From NCBI GenBank assembly GCA_964601515.1, contig CAZRNU010000124.1, forward strand, positions 1 through 9,158: a stretch of 9,158 bases of DNA, in the 5' to 3' direction. The stretch is from PWND01 sp964601515. Lineage in GTDB: Bacteria; Bacteroidota; Bacteroidia; Bacteroidales; UBA7960. Positions 6,993 through 9,158 of this stretch are shown piece by piece. Position 1 is the stretch's first letter. Each line of letters begins with the position of its first letter. Position numbers and translations under genes: made by a program. The notes under the pieces are model-generated. The model was not told the DNA's origin. It was given only the letters and a program-made list of their open reading frames with translations, and searched no databases.

Positions 6993-7028
6993 TTGCCAAA
7001 AAATTATCCTAATAATTGAATAAGTTTG
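6993..7028 (+). promoter_or_regulatory. Possible Bacteroidota-type promoter for the kinase gene
   Basis: TAAGTTTG at 7021-7028 matches the -7 consensus TAnnTTTG. The nearest -33-like TTG is at 6993-6995, which gives a 25-base spacer, longer than usual. The leader would be about 35-40 bases to the ATG at 7070. The -7 box is good and the -33 box weak. Confidence 0.38.
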
Positions 7029-7069
7029 TATGATGATATTATATTGTCAAATCTTTAAAAACACTTTTA

Positions 7070-9158
7070 ATGCAAAACTTTAAAACCACAATACCTGACA
7101 AACTATTAAAGGAAGAACAATTTAAGGGAGCACGAATATCTGTATATTTCAGATGGGGATTTATTCTCTTGTTATCTGTGCTTCTTATTATTCAATATTT
7201 GCTTGGTCATCATGATATATCGAGGCATGCATTAGTATTGCTTGGGTCATATATTGTTTCCAATACGTTCTTTTATATAGCCATTCGGAAAAAATACGAT
7301 CCCAGATATTTAAGATTTCTTGGCGCTACAATTGATGTTGCAGTTGTTTGTTATCATTTGTATGGAATGACTTTAATGTCAGATTACACTGCCGTTTCAG
7401 CTGCTGCGACTATTTTCTTTTTGCCAATTTTTCTATTAGTTTATACTTTTAGGTTAGATAGGGGACTGTTGATTTATCTAATTTTATTTACTGTTTTAGG
7501 GTATAATTTAATATACTTCTTAAGCTATTTTTCTAATCCTGAATTATATAACTCGTTTTTGTCTCTTTCTCCAATATCTCACGCCTTTAAATCTGTTTAC
7601 ATTGCATTTATGGGATTTTTGTGCATTTACATGCAATACTCATTATACAAATTTCTTTATAAACAGCTTATACAGTCAGAAGAGAAGGCAATGCTTGACA
7701 TGAAAATTAAAGTTGAGAAAGAGAAATCAAACTATGCGAATCTACTAATTGAAAATGAACGTAAATTAAACAAAGAACTTGAAGACGAAATTCGCAAAAA
7801 AGATGAATATGCTGCCGAGCTTAAGGAAACACAGGATATGGTAAATACGTTGATTTCCAATCTTGTAGGTGCTGTTTCCAGATGTCTTTACGATGAGAAT
7901 TATACTGCAAAATTCTATAGTGATAAAATTCATGATATTACTGGTTACTATGCAACCGACTTTATTGATAATAAAAGTGTGTGCTTTGCTGATATAATAT
8001 TGCCCGAAGATATTGATAAAGTCAGGAAGGGCATTGATGAGAGTGTTTCGAAAAAGAAACCATATTCTATAGAATTTAGGATTAAGAAGAAAAACGGTGA
8101 TATTGTATGGTTGCACGAAAATGGACAACCGGTTTTTGATAATTTAGGAAATGTTTTGTATCTAGATGGCATAACAACAGACATTAGTGCACAAAAAAAT
8201 GCAGCCGAAACACTAAGGTCTGTTGAGGAAAAGTTTAAGAAAATTGTTGAGACTTCACCTGTGGCAATCAGTTTTGCATATCTAGATGGTACGTTAAGCT
8301 TCGTAAATGATACGTTTACAAAGTTGTTTGGATATACTTTAGATGATGTGCCAAATTTGGAAGTCTATTTTGAGAAAGTTTATGAAGACCCTGCATATAG
8401 AAAAGAAGTTGAACTGATTTGGGCTGATTCTGTTGAGGAAGGAAGAAAAAACAAGGGAGTTATCAGGCCTAATGAAGTTATTATGACCTGCAAAAACGGA
8501 ATTCAGCGATATGTCATTGTATATACAGCACTTCTTGAGAATGGATATCTTGCTATTTTTAATGATATTTCAGAATTAAAGGCCGCCGAAACATCTTTAA
8601 ATAATGCAAAAGAAGAGTTGGAACTATTAAATAAGAGTCTTGAAAAAGAAGTAGAAGACCGCACAGCTCAACTAACCGAAGCTAATACTCTGCTGCTAAA
8701 GCTTCAAAAGGAAAACCTTCAATCTCAGTTTGAAGTTCTTAAACAACAGGTGAATCCACATTTCTTGTTTAACAGCTTAAACGTTCTAACATCTTTAATA
8801 AAAGTTGACCCAGACCTAGCTGAAAAGTTTACCGAGAGACTTTCGAAAGTATATCGTTACGTATTGGAAAACAAGGATAAAGACATGGTTACCCTGAGCA
8901 CAGAAATGGAATTTCTTAGGGCTTATGTTTTTTTGCTTGATATCCGATTTGCCGGTAAAGTGTTTGTCGATATTTTATTTAATGAAAAAGATGTTGATTC
9001 TTATGTTGTTCCGTTGGCATTGCAGTTGCTGATAGAAAACGCTATAAAGCATAATACTTTCTCAAAGAAAAGCCCACTTAATATTAAATTGTTTATTGAG
9101 GAGAATAATGACCTTAACATTATAAACAACTTACAGAATAGAGAAACTCAAATTAGCT
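7070..9158 (+). CDS. LytS/YehU-type sensor histidine kinase with 6-helix membrane domain and two PAS domains, 3' end missing
   Basis: The frame is open from the ATG at 7070 to the right edge (696 codons), so the C-terminus is missing. The protein starts MQNFKTTIPDKLL. Six membrane helices are likely at about 29-46, 53-72, 84-101, 108-127, 132-153 and 175-197. A coiled coil (about 200-255) leads to two PAS-type domains (about 255-380 and 384-505) and a second coiled coil (about 507-560). The kinase region has the LytS-family phosphoacceptor motif QQVNPHFLFNSLN, with His564, and an N-box LLIENAIKHN with Asn657. The remaining ATP-binding glycine motifs should follow just outside the window. Such kinases autophosphorylate on His and usually pass the phosphate to a LytTR-type response regulator, often encoded next door, here presumably downstream. 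The signal could be sensed by the membrane domain or the PAS domains. No Shine-Dalgarno sequence precedes the start. Confidence 0.92.
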   Translation, partial: MQNFKTTIPDKLLKEEQFKGARISVYFRWGFILLLSVLLIIQYLLGHHDISRHALVLLGSYIVSNTFFYIAIRKKYDPRYLRFLGATIDVAVVCYHLYGMTLMSDYTAVSAAATIFFLPIFLLVYTFRLDRGLLIYLILFTVLGYNLIYFLSYFSNPELYNSFLSLSPISHAFKSVYIAFMGFLCIYMQYSLYKFLYKQLIQSEEKAMLDMKIKVEKEKSNYANLLIENERKLNKELEDEIRKKDEYAAELKETQDMVNTLISNLVGAVSRCLYDENYTAKFYSDKIHDITGYYATDFIDNKSVCFADIILPEDIDKVRKGIDESVSKKKPYSIEFRIKKKNGDIVWLHENGQPVFDNLGNVLYLDGITTDISAQKNAAETLRSVEEKFKKIVETSPVAISFAYLDGTLSFVNDTFTKLFGYTLDDVPNLEVYFEKVYEDPAYRKEVELIWADSVEEGRKNKGVIRPNEVIMTCKNGIQRYVIVYTALLENGYLAIFNDISELKAAETSLNNAKEELELLNKSLEKEVEDRTAQLTEANTLLLKLQKENLQSQFEVLKQQVNPHFLFNSLNVLTSLIKVDPDLAEKFTERLSKVYRYVLENKDKDMVTLSTEMEFLRAYVFLLDIRFAGKVFVDILFNEKDVDSYVVPLALQLLIENAIKHNTFSKKSPLNIKLFIEENNDLNIINNLQNRETQIS

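Noticed and set aside
7766..8184. Two overlapping reverse-strand frames of 120 and 78 codons
   Set aside because: Both lie opposite the first PAS domain of the kinase, which has a continuous, family-consistent reading frame. Their Phe/Ile-rich translations are the usual product of the complement of Lys/Asn/Asp-rich coding DNA.

Overview
The window looks like AT-rich chromosomal DNA from a member of the Bacteroidota. Four things support this. It starts in the C-terminal barrel of an outer-membrane beta-barrel protein of the TonB-dependent-receptor type common in that phylum. It ends in a LytS-type sensor kinase with a membrane domain and two PAS domains. No gene has a convincing Shine-Dalgarno sequence at its start. 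Two intergenic regions carry matches to the Bacteroidota promoter consensus (TTTG / TAnnTTTG). I cannot place it more precisely. All eight genes are on the + strand, and I saw no RNA gene, CRISPR array, insertion sequence or integrase.

Layout. (1) Bases 3-1004 are the 3' end of a TonB-dependent-receptor-like outer-membrane protein. (2) 1058-2740 is an exported serine hydrolase of the class C beta-lactamase/penicillin-binding-protein-like family, with a two-part C-terminal extension. (3) After a gap holding a good promoter match, 2870-6895 carries five closely spaced genes that may form one transcript: a second serine hydrolase without a signal peptide and with an altered third motif (2870-3940), an unrecognised four-helix membrane protein (3957-4421), an alpha/beta hydrolase (4526-5350), a small exported barrel-like protein (5401-5967), and a CPBP-family intramembrane protease homologue (5996-6895). 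(4) A 174-base gap with palindromes, an imperfect repeat and a possible promoter leads to a large LytS-family histidine kinase (7070 to beyond the right edge).

How they may work together is inference. Three soluble-type hydrolases, a membrane-embedded CPBP protein and two small envelope proteins next to a membrane sensor kinase would fit a module for hydrolysing or resisting an ester, amide or peptide compound, or for remodelling the envelope. Nothing in the sequence fixes a substrate, and the genes could also be a loose collection of ordinary accessory genes. The least explained items are the 154-residue membrane protein, the GxG-for-HxG change in the second serine hydrolase, and the structured DNA ahead of the kinase gene.
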